A stretch of 64,000 nucleotides of DNA from Trueperella bonasi (GCF_030811535.1 NZ_JAUSQX010000001.1:682001-746000), one strand, 5' to 3'; shown: positions 8,394-18,468, counted from the first letter of the stretch. Notes: generated by a model from the sequence alone, not told the origin. Numbers and translations are program-made.

Positions 8394-9683
8394 CTAAGTC
8401 AGCCAGCCAAGCGGCACGGTGATCGTTTGCGGGATAAAAATGAAGATCAACAACAGGATCAGCTGCGTGACCAGATACGGCAACACCGTTATAGAGACGC
8501 GCTCAATCTTAACTTTACCCACGGCACTTGCAACGTTGAGCGAAGGCCCAACGGGCGGGGTAATGAGGCCCAACACGTTTGCCAGCGTGAAGACGATGCC
8601 GAACCACACCAAGTCCACACCGGCTTCTTGGAGCACGGGGACCATGAGCGGAGTGAGAATAAGGATCGTGGGAATAACGTCAAGAATAAGTCCGAGTAGG
8701 AACACGAACACCATTAAGACGAACACGAGCATCGTGGGGTTGTCAACAAGTGGCTCCATAATTCCAGCAACGACGTCAGGAAGCCCGGAAATCGTCATAT
8801 AATAGCCAGCAACTTGCGCGGTTGCGGCAAGGAACATGACGACGGCGGACATCTTGGCCGCAGCAACAAAGGCTGAAATCAAGTCATCAAATTTCATCTC
8901 CCGATAGACCACCAGTCCGATGAACAGTGCGTACACGACGGCGACGACGCCGGCTTCCGTCGCTGTAAACACACCGGAGCGTAGCCCAACGAGGATGATG
9001 ACGGGTAGCAAAATTGCCCAGAAACCCGAACCGACCAGCTTGAAGAATTGGCCCCAGCCCGGCCATGGAACATCAGTCTGTACGGCGTCCTTGCGTGATA
9101 CCCAAAACCAAGTTCCGCACATGAGGATTGCAAGGTAGATAGCAGGTGCGATGCTTCCCATGAAGAGCTGGGTGATGGATACGCCGGCCGTAGCGCCGTA
9201 GACGATAAGAGGTATCGACGGCGGCATAATAGGCACGACCATGTTCGTTCCTGCGAGTAGGCCGGCTGCCTTGTCGCGATCATATCCGGCGGCTGCCATC
9301 ATTGGAATCAGGATTGCGCCTAAGGCTGCCGTCGAGGCGACTGCGGAGCCAACGAGTGCTCCGAACATGAAGGTGGCCAAAATAACGACGTAGCCCAAGC
9401 CTCCACGTACACGGCCGATTGACACATTGAACATGCCAATGAGGCGCTTGGTCATCCCGCCTCGGTTCATGATTTCTCCGGTAAGGATGAAGAACGGAAG
9501 AGCCATCATGGAAACCGAATCGGTACCGCGCAAGAGTTGCGCTGCGATAATCGCGGGCTCGGTTGCCGTGCCCCCAATCATGAATGAACTGGCAACCGAC
9601 GCAAACAAGAGTGCGAATGCGATCGGAACACCGATCGCAATGGCTGCAATCAGCCATCCAGACATTGCACCTAGGATTCTCAT
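8394..9683 (-). CDS. dctM: TRAP transporter large membrane subunit (DctM)
   Basis: Large permease subunit of a tripartite ATP-independent periplasmic transporter, which moves an organic acid with sodium. The 429-residue protein is hydrophobic throughout, with about 12 membrane segments. It shows the DctM-typical MMALPFFILTGEIMNRGG region (about residues 58-75) and GVITPPVG-like LGLITPPVGPSLN (about 372-384). ATG 9683 follows AAAGG by seven bases and overlaps the dctQ stop by four bases, which implies translational coupling. Confidence 0.95.
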   Translation of the reverse strand: MRILGAMSGWLIAAIAIGVPIAFALLFASVASSFMIGGTATEPAIIAAQLLRGTDSVSMMALPFFILTGEIMNRGGMTKRLIGMFNVSIGRVRGGLGYVVILATFMFGALVGSAVASTAALGAILIPMMAAAGYDRDKAAGLLAGTNMVVPIMPPSIPLIVYGATAGVSITQLFMGSIAPAIYLAILMCGTWFWVSRKDAVQTDVPWPGWGQFFKLVGSGFWAILLPVIILVGLRSGVFTATEAGVVAVVYALFIGLVVYREMKFDDLISAFVAAAKMSAVVMFLAATAQVAGYYMTISGLPDVVAGIMEPLVDNPTMLVFVLMVFVFLLGLILDVIPTILILTPLMVPVLQEAGVDLVWFGIVFTLANVLGLITPPVGPSLNVASAVGKVKIERVSITVLPYLVTQLILLLIFIFIPQTITVPLGWLT

Positions 9684-10327
9684 TTCTTTGCCTTTCCGTT
9701 AGAAGATCCTTCACGCGCGATCTGATCTTGAGCCTTCGCGTGAAGTTGACCACCGGAGAGTTCTGCGATGGTGTCTTCAAGTTCGTCTTCAGTCATGAAA
9801 TCTGACAGATCCACGTCTTCTTCCATTTCGCCTTCGAGCAGCTGCTCAGCTGGAATCTTGCGGACAACGGCGTCGTAAATATTAGTCATTGCAAGAATAA
9901 TGATCGCGACTCCCGTCACCGCGCCCATGCCGGAAACGATCCAACGCGGGAATCCGGTGGCAACCCAGTTGTCGTTAAACGACACCCCGGCAAGCCTGAT
10001 CGCGCCCCACGCAAGCAGGATCATGACCCAGATGATGATGAGTTGGGTCAGAACGTAAACCCACCGCCCAACCGTGTGACCGAGTTTGTTGTAGATCAGG
10101 TTCACGCCCAGGTGTTGGTTGCTTCTAAAAGCGCCGATGGTTCCTAAGTAAACGAGGAATATGAACGCTAGTCGCGCAACTTCTTCCGAGGCGGCAATTC
10201 CTGAGTTGAAAATAAAGCGCATGACGATGTTAATGAACATGGAAATAATCATGATCGCCAAGAAGATCGCCATGAGATATTCGAGACTCCTAAAGAGCCG
10301 ATCCAATGGTGTCTGTGTCTTTTTCAT
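9680..10327 (-). CDS. dctQ: TRAP transporter small membrane subunit (DctQ)
   Basis: Small permease subunit of the same TRAP transporter, with four membrane segments (about residues 15-37, 48-68, 90-112 and 130-150). The length of 215 residues exceeds the usual 160-190 because of an acidic, polar C-terminal extension (residues about 165-215, ELLEGEMEEDVDLSDF onward) that is predicted to be cytoplasmic. It lies between dctP and dctM with a four-base overlap to dctM. Confidence 0.92.
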   Translation of the reverse strand: MKKTQTPLDRLFRSLEYLMAIFLAIMIISMFINIVMRFIFNSGIAASEEVARLAFIFLVYLGTIGAFRSNQHLGVNLIYNKLGHTVGRWVYVLTQLIIIWVMILLAWGAIRLAGVSFNDNWVATGFPRWIVSGMGAVTGVAIIILAMTNIYDAVVRKIPAEQLLEGEMEEDVDLSDFMTEDELEDTIAELSGGQLHAKAQDQIAREGSSNGKAKK

Positions 10328-10352
10328 TGTGTAATTCCCTTATTTCAAACGC

Positions 10353-11348
10353 TTACTTTGCGTTCATGATTTGCTGGGTGAGTTCTTCGGACCAGTCATA
10401 TTGCGCATGCAGGTCGTCGATAAGTGGTTGCGTCATGTCAATGAGACGCTCGCGTTCTTCTGGAGTGATCTGTGTGACGGTTACTCCGTGTTCTTCGAGG
10501 AAAGCACGGTCGGCATCGACGGAGGCGATGTACTCATTCCACGCCCACACGGCTGTCTCGTGCGCTGCATCGCGTACTATGCGTTGCTCTTCTTCCGTAA
10601 GCTCGTCCATGAAAGGTGCATGAGCAATAAACTCGAGCGTGGCGATAATATGATTGGTTTCGTACAGATAGTCCTGCACTTCATAGAAACCTTCCGAGAT
10701 GATGGTGACCATGCCGTTGTCTTGCCCGTCAACCACACCAGTTTCCAGTGACGTAAACAGGTCGCCCAGTGGGATGACTTGAGCCGATGCACCTAGGTGC
10801 TCAGCTAGCCCGATGTGAATCGGATTAGAGGGCATCCGGAATTTCTGTCCGGAAAAATCCTCGACGGTTGTCAGTGGTCGCTTAGACGAAAAAGTTCGCG
10901 CCGAATTGGGACCCCACGCAAGGATCTCCGTCGTCGGGAACTTTTTCGCGAACGCATCGCTTTGTTCTTGGGCAATCGGACCTGTCCAAACACGTTTAGC
11001 GTGCTCAATATCTTCGTAAAGGAATGGCCAGTCAGAAATCAGCATCTGTGAGTATTCCTGATTCATAGGCGTTCCGATAAGGACCATTTCAATGGTGCCG
11101 AGTCGGACGCCGTCCCACAGATCAATCTCGTTGCCAAGGGTTCCTGCGTGGAATGTTTCTGCGGTGAGTGTGCCACCGGATTCTCGTTCAATAGTTGGGA
11201 TAAAGACTTCGTCAATGGCGCGCGCCATCGGGTGAGTGGCAGCCCAGTTACTGCCGATACGAATCGTACGGCCTTCCGCTTCACTGCCACATGCAGCCAC
11301 GTTCAAGGCCATCGTTACAGCCGCAACAAGTGCCATTAATCGCTTCAT
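10353..11348 (-). CDS. dctP: TRAP transporter solute-binding lipoprotein (DctP)
   Basis: Extracellular substrate-binding subunit of the TRAP transporter, 331 residues. The N-terminus is a lipoprotein signal (MKRLMALVAA...) with a lipobox ending in AAC at residue 20, so the protein is anchored by lipid outside the membrane. The DctP fold is supported by IRIGSNWAATHPMARA (about 30-45) and by the conserved-arginine region KFRMPSNPIHIG (about 170-181), the usual carboxylate-binding spot. It is the first gene of the dctPQM unit and is transcribed divergently from the GntR regulator. Confidence 0.94.
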   Translation of the reverse strand: MKRLMALVAAVTMALNVAACGSEAEGRTIRIGSNWAATHPMARAIDEVFIPTIERESGGTLTAETFHAGTLGNEIDLWDGVRLGTIEMVLIGTPMNQEYSQMLISDWPFLYEDIEHAKRVWTGPIAQEQSDAFAKKFPTTEILAWGPNSARTFSSKRPLTTVEDFSGQKFRMPSNPIHIGLAEHLGASAQVIPLGDLFTSLETGVVDGQDNGMVTIISEGFYEVQDYLYETNHIIATLEFIAHAPFMDELTEEEQRIVRDAAHETAVWAWNEYIASVDADRAFLEEHGVTVTQITPEERERLIDMTQPLIDDLHAQYDWSEELTQQIMNAK

Positions 11349-11436
11349 TGCGTTCCTCCAATTTGAAAGGGGTGGGAGCCCCTTTCACTGTCAAGTTTCG
11401 TACTCGTCTGGGCCTAAGCCCCTCCGAGCGGCTTCG

Positions 11437-11466
11437 CATACAACCTTGTATACATCTATGTATGGT
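11437..11466. promoter_or_regulatory. Candidate GntR operator between dctP and its regulator
   Basis: ATACAA (11438-11443) and TTGTAT (11446-11451) form an inverted repeat with a two-base spacer. The overlapping TGTATACA (11447-11454) is a perfect 8-bp palindrome, followed by a further TATGTATGG. FCD-type GntR regulators often bind TTGTATACAA-like sites. The site lies 89 bases upstream of the dctP start and 101 bases before the regulator start, in a position to control both. Confidence 0.55.
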
Positions 11467-11566
11467 AAGCCGAGCACGCTGGGGTGTCAACGATTTTAAT
11501 CACGTATTATTAAGCTTGGAACGTGCGCCATTCGGGTTTAGCTCGATTGAAAAGGTTAGTAACATT

Positions 11567-12352
11567 ATGAAACGTAATACGCGATACGAGGTGATCAAAG
11601 CTGTTCGCTCGAGAATCATCTCTCTCGATCTAGCCCCCGGAGCTCCGATCTCTGAAAACGAACTAGCCACAAACCTTGGTGTATCCCGCACTCCCGTTCG
11701 TGAAGCCCTACTCATTTTGGGTGAAGAACACCTCGTGGAAATCTACCCGCGTATTGGAACGTTCGTCACTCTTATCGATGTGCAGCTAGTTAGAGACTCG
11801 CACTTTATTCGAGAATCACTCGAACTAGCGTCCCTCGATCAGATGACCCTGCCCCTGACTCCTGAGAGCGCGGAGAATATCGCTGCAAATCTAGTGGCGC
11901 AAGAAGTTGCAGCTCAGCAGAACACGGCCGAATTCTTTCGATTAGATGAGGAATTCCATCGCTTGCTCATGGAGGCTGGCGGCCACGCCCACGCTTGGCA
12001 CATCGTTAATAACGCGAAAGCTCATCTTGATAGGGCGCGCATGTTGGGCCTGAAAAAAGCTTCACCCCCGATCAAATATTATCGCGAGCACCTCTCCATT
12101 TTCGAGTCACTGAACGACGGCAAGCGCAATGACGCGCGCACGATGCTAAGGAAACATCTATCGAGAATTTTCGATGATATCGACACTGTTGCTCGAGAAC
12201 ATCCGCACTTCTTCGTCGCCGATCCGAACTCAAATAGCTCCAGCACAGATAGAAGTGCGAACGAAACGCAACGATATGCGTATTTGGCTCCGCATCAGCG
12301 CATGCAGGTTCATCAAGCTAGAAAGGCAGGGCCGACGAATCCGCAAAGCTAG
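11567..12352 (+). CDS. GntR family transcriptional regulator, FCD subgroup
   Basis: Local regulator, probably a repressor of the TRAP/dehydrogenase module that is released by its substrate. The 261-residue product has the N-terminal winged helix (ENELATNLGVSRTPVREAL, about residues 30-48, typical recognition helix). It is followed by an all-helical FCD sensor domain with the metal or ligand residues in FRLDEEFHRLL (about 125-135) and YYREHLSIF (about 168-176). The ATG at 11567 is preferred over longer starts because it precedes the DNA-binding domain directly. The tail after about residue 215 is polar and not conserved-looking. The gene overlaps the convergent ychF by four bases. Confidence 0.92.
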   Translation: MKRNTRYEVIKAVRSRIISLDLAPGAPISENELATNLGVSRTPVREALLILGEEHLVEIYPRIGTFVTLIDVQLVRDSHFIRESLELASLDQMTLPLTPESAENIAANLVAQEVAAQQNTAEFFRLDEEFHRLLMEAGGHAHAWHIVNNAKAHLDRARMLGLKKASPPIKYYREHLSIFESLNDGKRNDARTMLRKHLSRIFDDIDTVAREHPHFFVADPNSNSSSTDRSANETQRYAYLAPHQRMQVHQARKAGPTNPQS

Positions 12353-13428
12353 ACGTTGAACATGAATTCGACGACGTCGCCGTCGCGCATTTCGTAGTCT
12401 TTACCTTCCATGCGTACCCGGCCCGCGGCCTTGGCCGCCGCGATGGAGCCGAGTTCGTCGAGCTCCTCGAAGGACACAACCTGAGCCTTAATGAATCCAC
12501 GCTCAAAATCGGTGTGGATGACGCCCGCGGCCTGCGGCGCCGTCCAGCCCTTGCGGATCGTCCACGCGCGCGCCTCCTTGGGCCCGGCCGTCAAATAGGT
12601 CTGCAATCCGAGCGTATCGAAGCCGACCCGCGCCAACTTATGCAGTCCCGGCTCGTCTTGCCCCGTTGCTTCCAGCAGCTCCTGCGCCTCGTCCTCCTCG
12701 AGTTCCACGAGCTCCGATTCGAACTTGGCATCCAAGAAAATCGCCTCAGCCGGGGCTACCAGCTCGCGCAGCTCAGCCTGCATCTGCTCGTTAGCCAACC
12801 CGTCGTCGTCGGTATTGAACACGTAAATAAAGGGCTTAGTGGTCATCAAATTAAACGACGTCAAAATTTCCTGGTCGAGGTGGCGCCCTGCCGCATACAG
12901 CGTCTTGCCCTCACCCAAAATCTCAAGCGCCTCCTGCGCCGCTTGCACAACTTCCGGGCCGATCTTCTTACCCGTCAATTCTTTTTGCAACCGCGGCAGC
13001 TGCTTTTCTAAAGTTTGAATGTCTGCGAGCACCAGCTCGGTCGTAATCGTGTCAATATCCGATTTCGGATCTACTTTTCCATCCACATGCGTCACGTCCG
13101 GATCGGCAAAAGCGCGCGTGACCTGGCAGATCGCGTCCGCCTCGCGGATATTCGCTAGGAACTGATTTCCCAGCCCCTCCCCCTCAGAGGCGCCACGCAC
13201 AATACCCGCAATATCAACGAACGAAACGACGGCGGGCAGGATCTTTTCCGAGCCGAAAATCTCCGCGAGCCGCTCCAACCGCGGATCGGGCAGGGGCACC
13301 ACGCCCACGTTCGGCTCGATCGTAGCGAACGGATAATTCGCGGCGAGCACGTTCGCGCGAGTGAGCGCGTTAAACAGGGTCGATTTTCCAACATTGGGCA
13401 ATCCAGCAATACCAATAGTTAAAGACAC
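12349..13428 (-). CDS. ychF: Redox-regulated ATPase/GTPase YchF (OLA1)
   Basis: Conserved Obg-family nucleotidase that associates with ribosomes and, unlike most of its family, prefers ATP. The 359-residue length is typical. The P-loop GLPNVGKST is at residues 8-16, the switch and Walker B region at SFVDIAGIVRGASEGEGLGN (about 67-86), and the nucleotide-specificity loop NTDD in FIYVFNTDDD (about 200-209). The TGS domain forms the end and closes with the usual GDVVEFMFNV. Start ATG 13428 is unambiguous. Confidence 0.97.
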   Translation of the reverse strand: MSLTIGIAGLPNVGKSTLFNALTRANVLAANYPFATIEPNVGVVPLPDPRLERLAEIFGSEKILPAVVSFVDIAGIVRGASEGEGLGNQFLANIREADAICQVTRAFADPDVTHVDGKVDPKSDIDTITTELVLADIQTLEKQLPRLQKELTGKKIGPEVVQAAQEALEILGEGKTLYAAGRHLDQEILTSFNLMTTKPFIYVFNTDDDGLANEQMQAELRELVAPAEAIFLDAKFESELVELEEDEAQELLEATGQDEPGLHKLARVGFDTLGLQTYLTAGPKEARAWTIRKGWTAPQAAGVIHTDFERGFIKAQVVSFEELDELGSIAAAKAAGRVRMEGKDYEMRDGDVVEFMFNV

Positions 13429-13587
13429 GCGCCTAGTCTACGGCTTGCCCGGCGGTTTCCCGAACGCATTGGGCGGGAATTTGCTCACCACGGGCGCACA
13501 CACCGCCAGAGCACCGGTGCCCACAGGCTGGGAACCGCCGCCCGAAACCGCCCGATAGGTCTACGGTCGAAGGGAAAGGATTTCATC

Positions 13588-15075
13588 ATGACGACGCAAG
13601 CACACCCCACCCCGCCCGTACCAACCACCACGCCTCCCACACTTCGCGAGGTCCTGCCAAAGCACGTGATCGCCACAATTCTCGGCTTGGTAGCGGTGTA
13701 CGCGATCACGGAACTGACCGGCAACTCGGTCAACGCCGTCGTGCTTGCAATCGTGGTCATGGTGGCGCTTTGCCTAGTGAAAGTCCCGGTTACGGTGGCG
13801 CTCATCGTGGCGGCGCTGCTGGGCGGCCTACAGGCGGGCCTAGGTATCGAAGGTTCAATCGCTGCGTTCCAAGGCAATATCTTGGGCGGCGCGCAGGTGG
13901 GGCTCACGTACATCATGGTGGGCGCACTCGCAGTCGCACTCGCCCGCTCGGGCATCATCGACCTGTTCGCCACGTGGGTCACGAAAAAGGCAGATTCCAA
14001 CCATTCCGGCGTGCAAAAACGCGTCAAATGGGCGCTATACGGGCTATTCGTCGTGGCAGCGCTACTGTCACAAAACCTCGTGCCCGTTCACATCGCCTTC
14101 ATCCCGATCCTCATACCACCCCTGCTGAACACGCTCAATAGGCTGCGAATTGACCGCCGCGCCGTCGCCGCGATTCTTGCCTGCTCGATGAGCGCGGCCT
14201 ACCTGCTACTGCCCACGGGGTTCGGCGCGATTTATCTCAACGAAATCCTCGTGCCGAACGTCAACGAATTCGGCGCCGCCCACGGACTGGCGATGACGAA
14301 CGACATGGCCGTCAAAGCCATGTTCTGGCCTGTCATGGGCCTCGTTGCCGGCATGCTTTTCGCGGTGTTTATCTCCTACCGCAAGCCGCGCGATTACGAG
14401 CCGCCCGCCGAGGGGTCAAGCCTTGCGACGACGTCGAGCGCGCCCGCCGTCCAGCTCCGCCCCTTTCCGCTCGTGATGACGCTCGCGGCGCTCGCGGTGT
14501 CGCTGTTCTTCCAGATCGTCTTCGATTCCCTTCTAGTTGGCGCGATGTTGGGCTTCATTTTGTTGTCGGTTGCCGGGATCTACCGGTGGAGCGAGCAGGA
14601 CGACGTCTTCACTCAAGGCATCCTCATGATGGCGCAAATCGCCGTGATCATCACGGTTGCCTCCGGCTTTGCTGGCCTTCTCGCCGAAACTGGGCACATC
14701 GAACCGCTCATTGCCGCAACCGCCGACTTCGTGGGCGGAAACAAGGTTTTTGGCGCTTTCCTCATGCTGTTCGTGGGGCTGTTCATCACGATCGGTTTCG
14801 GCGATTCCTTCGCCTCGGTACCGATTCTGGCCCCGATTTACATTCCGCTCGCGCTCAGCCTAGGTTTCAGCCCGCTTGCGACGATCAGCCTGCTTGGCGC
14901 CTCCGCCGCGCTCGGCGACGCCGGCTCCCCCGCCTCAACGATCTCGCTTGGCGTAAGCGCCGGTTTGAACGCCGATGGGAACCATGATCACATTCGTGAT
15001 TCGGTAATCCCCACCTTCTTGCATTGCAATATCGGCATGTTGCTGTTTGCCTGGGTGGCAGCCCTCATGTTGTGA
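13588..15075 (+). CDS. Na+/H+ antiporter-like transporter (YuiF/NhaC-type permease)
   Basis: Integral membrane transporter of 495 residues with about 12-13 hydrophobic segments after a Pro/Thr-rich N-terminal 20 residues. The pattern fits the ion-transporter superfamily permeases annotated as Na+/H+ antiporters or YuiF-like proteins. The paired inward half-helix sequences, PTGFGAIYLNE (about 208-218) and GDSFASVPI (about 409-417), are where this superfamily binds its ion or organic anion. The substrate is not determined. GGGAAAGGATTTCATC gives a good ribosome site for ATG 13588. Confidence 0.82.
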   Translation: MTTQAHPTPPVPTTTPPTLREVLPKHVIATILGLVAVYAITELTGNSVNAVVLAIVVMVALCLVKVPVTVALIVAALLGGLQAGLGIEGSIAAFQGNILGGAQVGLTYIMVGALAVALARSGIIDLFATWVTKKADSNHSGVQKRVKWALYGLFVVAALLSQNLVPVHIAFIPILIPPLLNTLNRLRIDRRAVAAILACSMSAAYLLLPTGFGAIYLNEILVPNVNEFGAAHGLAMTNDMAVKAMFWPVMGLVAGMLFAVFISYRKPRDYEPPAEGSSLATTSSAPAVQLRPFPLVMTLAALAVSLFFQIVFDSLLVGAMLGFILLSVAGIYRWSEQDDVFTQGILMMAQIAVIITVASGFAGLLAETGHIEPLIAATADFVGGNKVFGAFLMLFVGLFITIGFGDSFASVPILAPIYIPLALSLGFSPLATISLLGASAALGDAGSPASTISLGVSAGLNADGNHDHIRDSVIPTFLHCNIGMLLFAWVAALML

Positions 15076-15812
15076 GCCCCCTTCTTGAGAAGGTGTACTG
15101 TGAGCTTGTGGCTCGAGAAATTAAATCTTTCTGCTTTTTCGCCGTGGGCGTGGCATTCCTGGCTCTAGGTCTGGCTTTCCTGACACAAAGCAGACTTGGA
15201 ACATCGCCAATCAGTGCTCCAATGTGGGTGTTTACACTCATGACGCCCCTGACCTTCGGTGTCTGGAACTTCATTTTCAATACGACGTTTGTGATTCTCC
15301 AATGGGTGCTCCTTCGCCGCGATTTTCCGCTGTGGTACTGGATTCAGGTTCCGATTACGCTCTTTTTCTCTCTGCTGTTGGACCTATTCATGGCTCTTGT
15401 TGAGCCATACGTGCCTCAGGCATACATTCCGAGGTTGATATTCGTCTGCGTCGGTGTCTTCTTTATCGCTCTTGGTGTGGCATTCGAAGTGGCCACCTCG
15501 ACGTACTTCCTTCCCGGCGAAGGAATAGTTTCGGCGATCACACGGGTGTCGGGCTGGCGTTTTTCCCGAGTCAAAGTCGGCTTCGACTCATCGCTGGTTG
15601 CGATTGCAGTTGTCCTTTCACTGATTCTTTTTCAACGGGTCGAGGGGGTGCGTGAGGGCACGCTCGTCGCGGCCGTGTTCACGGGGTTCATCGTTGGCTG
15701 GATTCAAGGCCCGGTTAGTTCGTTGCACGACCGTTTCGTTGGACCAGCACCTTCGAATGGGAACAACGGCGGTAGCCCAGCAGACGACGGGTACGTGGCA
15801 TCCGGTTCTTAA
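15072..15812 (+). CDS. YczE/YyaS/YitT-type membrane protein
   Basis: Membrane protein of about 246 residues with five to six hydrophobic segments. The opening pattern FCFFAVGVAFLALGLAFLTQSRLGTSP is typical of YczE/YitT-like proteins of unknown function, which often sit next to transport genes. The start is uncertain. GTG 15072 overlaps the stop of the antiporter gene; GTG 15108 lies closer to the GAGAAGG sequence (15087-15093). Tight packing behind the antiporter suggests one transcript. Confidence 0.75.
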   Translation: MSPLLEKVYCELVAREIKSFCFFAVGVAFLALGLAFLTQSRLGTSPISAPMWVFTLMTPLTFGVWNFIFNTTFVILQWVLLRRDFPLWYWIQVPITLFFSLLLDLFMALVEPYVPQAYIPRLIFVCVGVFFIALGVAFEVATSTYFLPGEGIVSAITRVSGWRFSRVKVGFDSSLVAIAVVLSLILFQRVEGVREGTLVAAVFTGFIVGWIQGPVSSLHDRFVGPAPSNGNNGGSPADDGYVASGS

Positions 15813-15848
15813 CCCTAAGCTGTCGGAGGGGTCTTTTATGCTTGATGC

Positions 15849-17081
15849 ATGACAATCTCTTCTGCTTCTCTGCTGTTATTTATCGCTCTGGCACTCGCTA
15901 TCGGTGTGCTTGTGGGATTTTTACTGGGCAAATCGCGCGCGAATTTTGCAATTGTGAACAGCGCTCAGGAAGTGGCTAGCGCCCGCGAGCAGGCAGCCTC
16001 GGCGCAGGCACGCGCTGAGCGTTTACTGGAGGAAAACGAAAGCTTGATCGAGCGATCTAAATCGGATGCGGACGTCTTGCGCGCTCTGGGGCCGATCAAT
16101 AAGCAGATTGATCTGGTTAGTGATCATGTTCGGCGCCTCGAGTCTAAAACTGCGTCCCAACATTCGGAAGTGGTCACCCAACTACGCAAAGACGCGCAGG
16201 TGAGCGTGGAATTAGCTGAAACGACGTCGTCGTTGAAGGCGGCCCTTCGCACGACGACGGCGCGTGGCCGCTGGGGCGAGGTCCAGTTGCGACGCGTTAT
16301 TGAAGCGGCCGGCATGCTCGAACATGTCGATGTTGATTTCCAGGTGGGTTCCGCAAAGTTCGCGGACGGCAAGGAAACGAGGCTGCGCCCAGATGCAATC
16401 ATTCACCTACCTGGAAACGGACATATTGCAATCGATGCGAAGGTACCGATGGACGCCTATCTGCTAGGCATGGAAATCAGCGCCGATGATCTCGAATCAG
16501 CAACAGAGCGCAGCGAGCTCTTGGCGCGCCATGCGAAAGCGGTGCGGGGGCATGTAGATGCACTTGTGAAGCGGGATTATTCGAAAGATTTTCCTGATTC
16601 TCCGCAGTTGACGATCATGTTTTTACCCTCGGAATCGCTGCTGGCGGAGGCCACACAATCAGATCCAACATTGCTGGATCACGCATTTACGAATGGGATC
16701 GCGCTTGCATCTCCCGTCACATTATTGGCCATATTGCGGGCTGTCGCATCCGTGTGGAGTTCATCTGCCGCGAGCGCCGAGGCTCGTGAGATTGTAAAAC
16801 TCGGCCGCGAGCTAGTTGGGCGGATTCGCGTGTTCGCGGGGCATCTTGACAGGCTCGGAAAGTCGCTCGGGCTATCGATAAATCACTACAACAAAGCTGT
16901 GAGTTCGCTTGAAAGTCGGCTGCTATCGAAGGTAAAAGAGTTCGATTCTCTGGAGGCAAGCGAGCTTGACGTGCCCACTCAGGTGTCCCCGGATGCTGCG
17001 CAGGTGCGCGAAATGCGGGCGCCCGAGCTGACGCTGGAGAACCCAGAAATTACCTCGCAGCACCCGAAAATCGAGCACTAG
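15849..17081 (+). CDS. rmuC: DNA recombination protein RmuC
   Basis: RmuC-family protein of 410 residues, linked in Escherichia coli to limiting inversion and recombination at repeats. A single N-terminal membrane segment (residues about 5-24) is followed by a coiled coil (about 35-100). The PD-(D/E)XK-like nuclease fold comes next, with RGRWGEVQLRRVIEAAGM (about 138-155), RPDAIIHLPG and the conserved IDAKVPMDAY (about 197-206). ATG 15849 is the first start after the gene before it. Confidence 0.95.
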   Translation: MTISSASLLLFIALALAIGVLVGFLLGKSRANFAIVNSAQEVASAREQAASAQARAERLLEENESLIERSKSDADVLRALGPINKQIDLVSDHVRRLESKTASQHSEVVTQLRKDAQVSVELAETTSSLKAALRTTTARGRWGEVQLRRVIEAAGMLEHVDVDFQVGSAKFADGKETRLRPDAIIHLPGNGHIAIDAKVPMDAYLLGMEISADDLESATERSELLARHAKAVRGHVDALVKRDYSKDFPDSPQLTIMFLPSESLLAEATQSDPTLLDHAFTNGIALASPVTLLAILRAVASVWSSSAASAEAREIVKLGRELVGRIRVFAGHLDRLGKSLGLSINHYNKAVSSLESRLLSKVKEFDSLEASELDVPTQVSPDAAQVREMRAPELTLENPEITSQHPKIEH

Positions 17082-17114
17082 CGCACTGAGCGGGCTAGCG
17101 CAGTGAGCGGGCTG
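17081..17114. repeat. 17-bp imperfect tandem duplication after rmuC
   Basis: GCGCACTGAGCGGGCTA (17081-17097) is followed at once by GCGCAGTGAGCGGGCTG, with two differences. The first base of the repeat is the last base of the rmuC stop codon. No function is evident; replication slippage explains it. Confidence 0.6.
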
Positions 17115-17186
17115 ACACAGCGAGAGTCGCGCCCAGCAGTGAAGGCCGCATTGTTAGATGGTGCCGCATTACTCTATAGCGATGCG

Positions 17187-18332
17187 TTACTTGATGATGT
17201 TGCCCGTTCCGCGCGCATTTGAGACCTTACCCTTGCCACGAGCGGGGCGCGCCCGGTGCGGGCGATCGGGTTCGATTCCGCTGGCCTTGAGGTCGGCGCG
17301 CAGATTCTTCGGTAGGGAGAAATGGACATCCTCATCGACTGTCGTCACGGGCACGACCTCCGTAAAGCCCTTAGCTTTGAGTGTCTCAACAACGTCACGC
17401 ACAAGGATTTCTGGCACCGACGCGCCCGATGTCACGCCGACCGTCTTCGCACCCTCGAACCATTCAGCTCGCAATTCTTCGGCAGTATCCACGCGGTAAG
17501 ACGCGCCGGCACCGGCTTCTAGAGCCACTTCCATCAGGCGCACCGAATTAGAAGAATTCGCTGAGCCCACCGTAATCACAACATCCGAGTGTGGCGCCAT
17601 TTTCTTAACTGCCACCTGCCGATTTTGCGTGGCGTAACAAATGTTATCCGAAGGTGGATCCACCAGATTCGGGAAACGCTCACGCAACATTCGCACTATT
17701 TCCATCGTCTCATCAACCGAGAGCGTGGTTTGCGAAATCCACGAGACCCTATCCGGATCACGCACCTGGACCTTATCCACATCCTCCGGTCCATTAACGA
17801 TCTGAATATGGTCGGGAGCTTCACCGTAGGTACCTTCAACCTCTTCGTGGTCTTCGTGCCCGATGAGCAAAATATCGTAGTCGCCGCCAGCAAAGCGGAT
17901 TGCCTGTTTGTGAACCTTCGTGACCAGAGGGCAGGTCGCGTCGATCGTCTGCAGCTGGCGCTGGGCCGCTTCGGCATGCACCGCCGGGGACACACCGTGC
18001 GCGGAAAATACAACTCTTTCCCCTTCGGGAACCTCGTCGGTTTCCTCGACGAAGATCGCGCCGCGCTTGGTGAGGGTCTCAACGACGAACTTGTTGTGCA
18101 CGATTTCTTTGCGCACGTAAACTGGCGCCCCGTATAGCTCTAGAGCTTTCTCGACGGCATCGACTGCTCTATCCACGCCAGCACAGTAACCGCGTGGAGT
18201 AGCAACCAGGACCCGTTTTCCGTCCGAATTCGGCTCCGACGGGATTGCCTGCGGAAACGCAGAGGCTCCCGCCAAAGTTTTAGGTGGCTTAAGCGAAGAG
18301 GGCCAAGGCAAAGAAATTTCGTTATTTGTCAC
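17187..18332 (-). CDS. ispH: 4-hydroxy-3-methylbut-2-enyl diphosphate reductase
   Basis: Last enzyme of the MEP isoprenoid pathway. It is an iron-sulfur protein that makes IPP and DMAPP. The three cluster cysteines are in [13 protein letters not shown] (about residue 51), [11 protein letters not shown] (about 134) and [11 protein letters not shown] (about 228). The catalytic Glu lies in the [13 protein letters not shown] region. Residues 1-35 precede the conserved core and are low in similarity. The final 35 residues are basic. The window therefore makes its isoprenoids by the MEP route, which fits the prenyl transferase at 21.0 kb. Confidence 0.97.
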   Translation of the reverse strand: MTNNEISLPWPSSLKPPKTLAGASAFPQAIPSEPNSDGKRVLVATPRGYCAGVDRAVDAVEKALELYGAPVYVRKEIVHNKFVVETLTKRGAIFVEETDEVPEGERVVFSAHGVSPAVHAEAAQRQLQTIDATCPLVTKVHKQAIRFAGGDYDILLIGHEDHEEVEGTYGEAPDHIQIVNGPEDVDKVQVRDPDRVSWISQTTLSVDETMEIVRMLRERFPNLVDPPSDNICYATQNRQVAVKKMAPHSDVVITVGSANSSNSVRLMEVALEAGAGASYRVDTAEELRAEWFEGAKTVGVTSGASVPEILVRDVVETLKAKGFTEVVPVTTVDEDVHFSLPKNLRADLKASGIEPDRPHRARPARGKGKVSNARGTGNIIK

Positions 18333-18468
18333 GTTTCCACTCTACAGGCTTGGCTACCGCTTGCCCATTGGTGGCCCATTACTCCCGTATACCGACGGCC
18401 CCCAGACTCGCGTTCAGCGACCAACGCACACCGCACTCTTAACTCGCCAGGCTAGTAAGCTGTTGCCC

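Noticed and set aside
18361-18468. N-terminal extension of XseA
   Set aside because: The residues are not family-like, and GTG 18469 gives a normal length.
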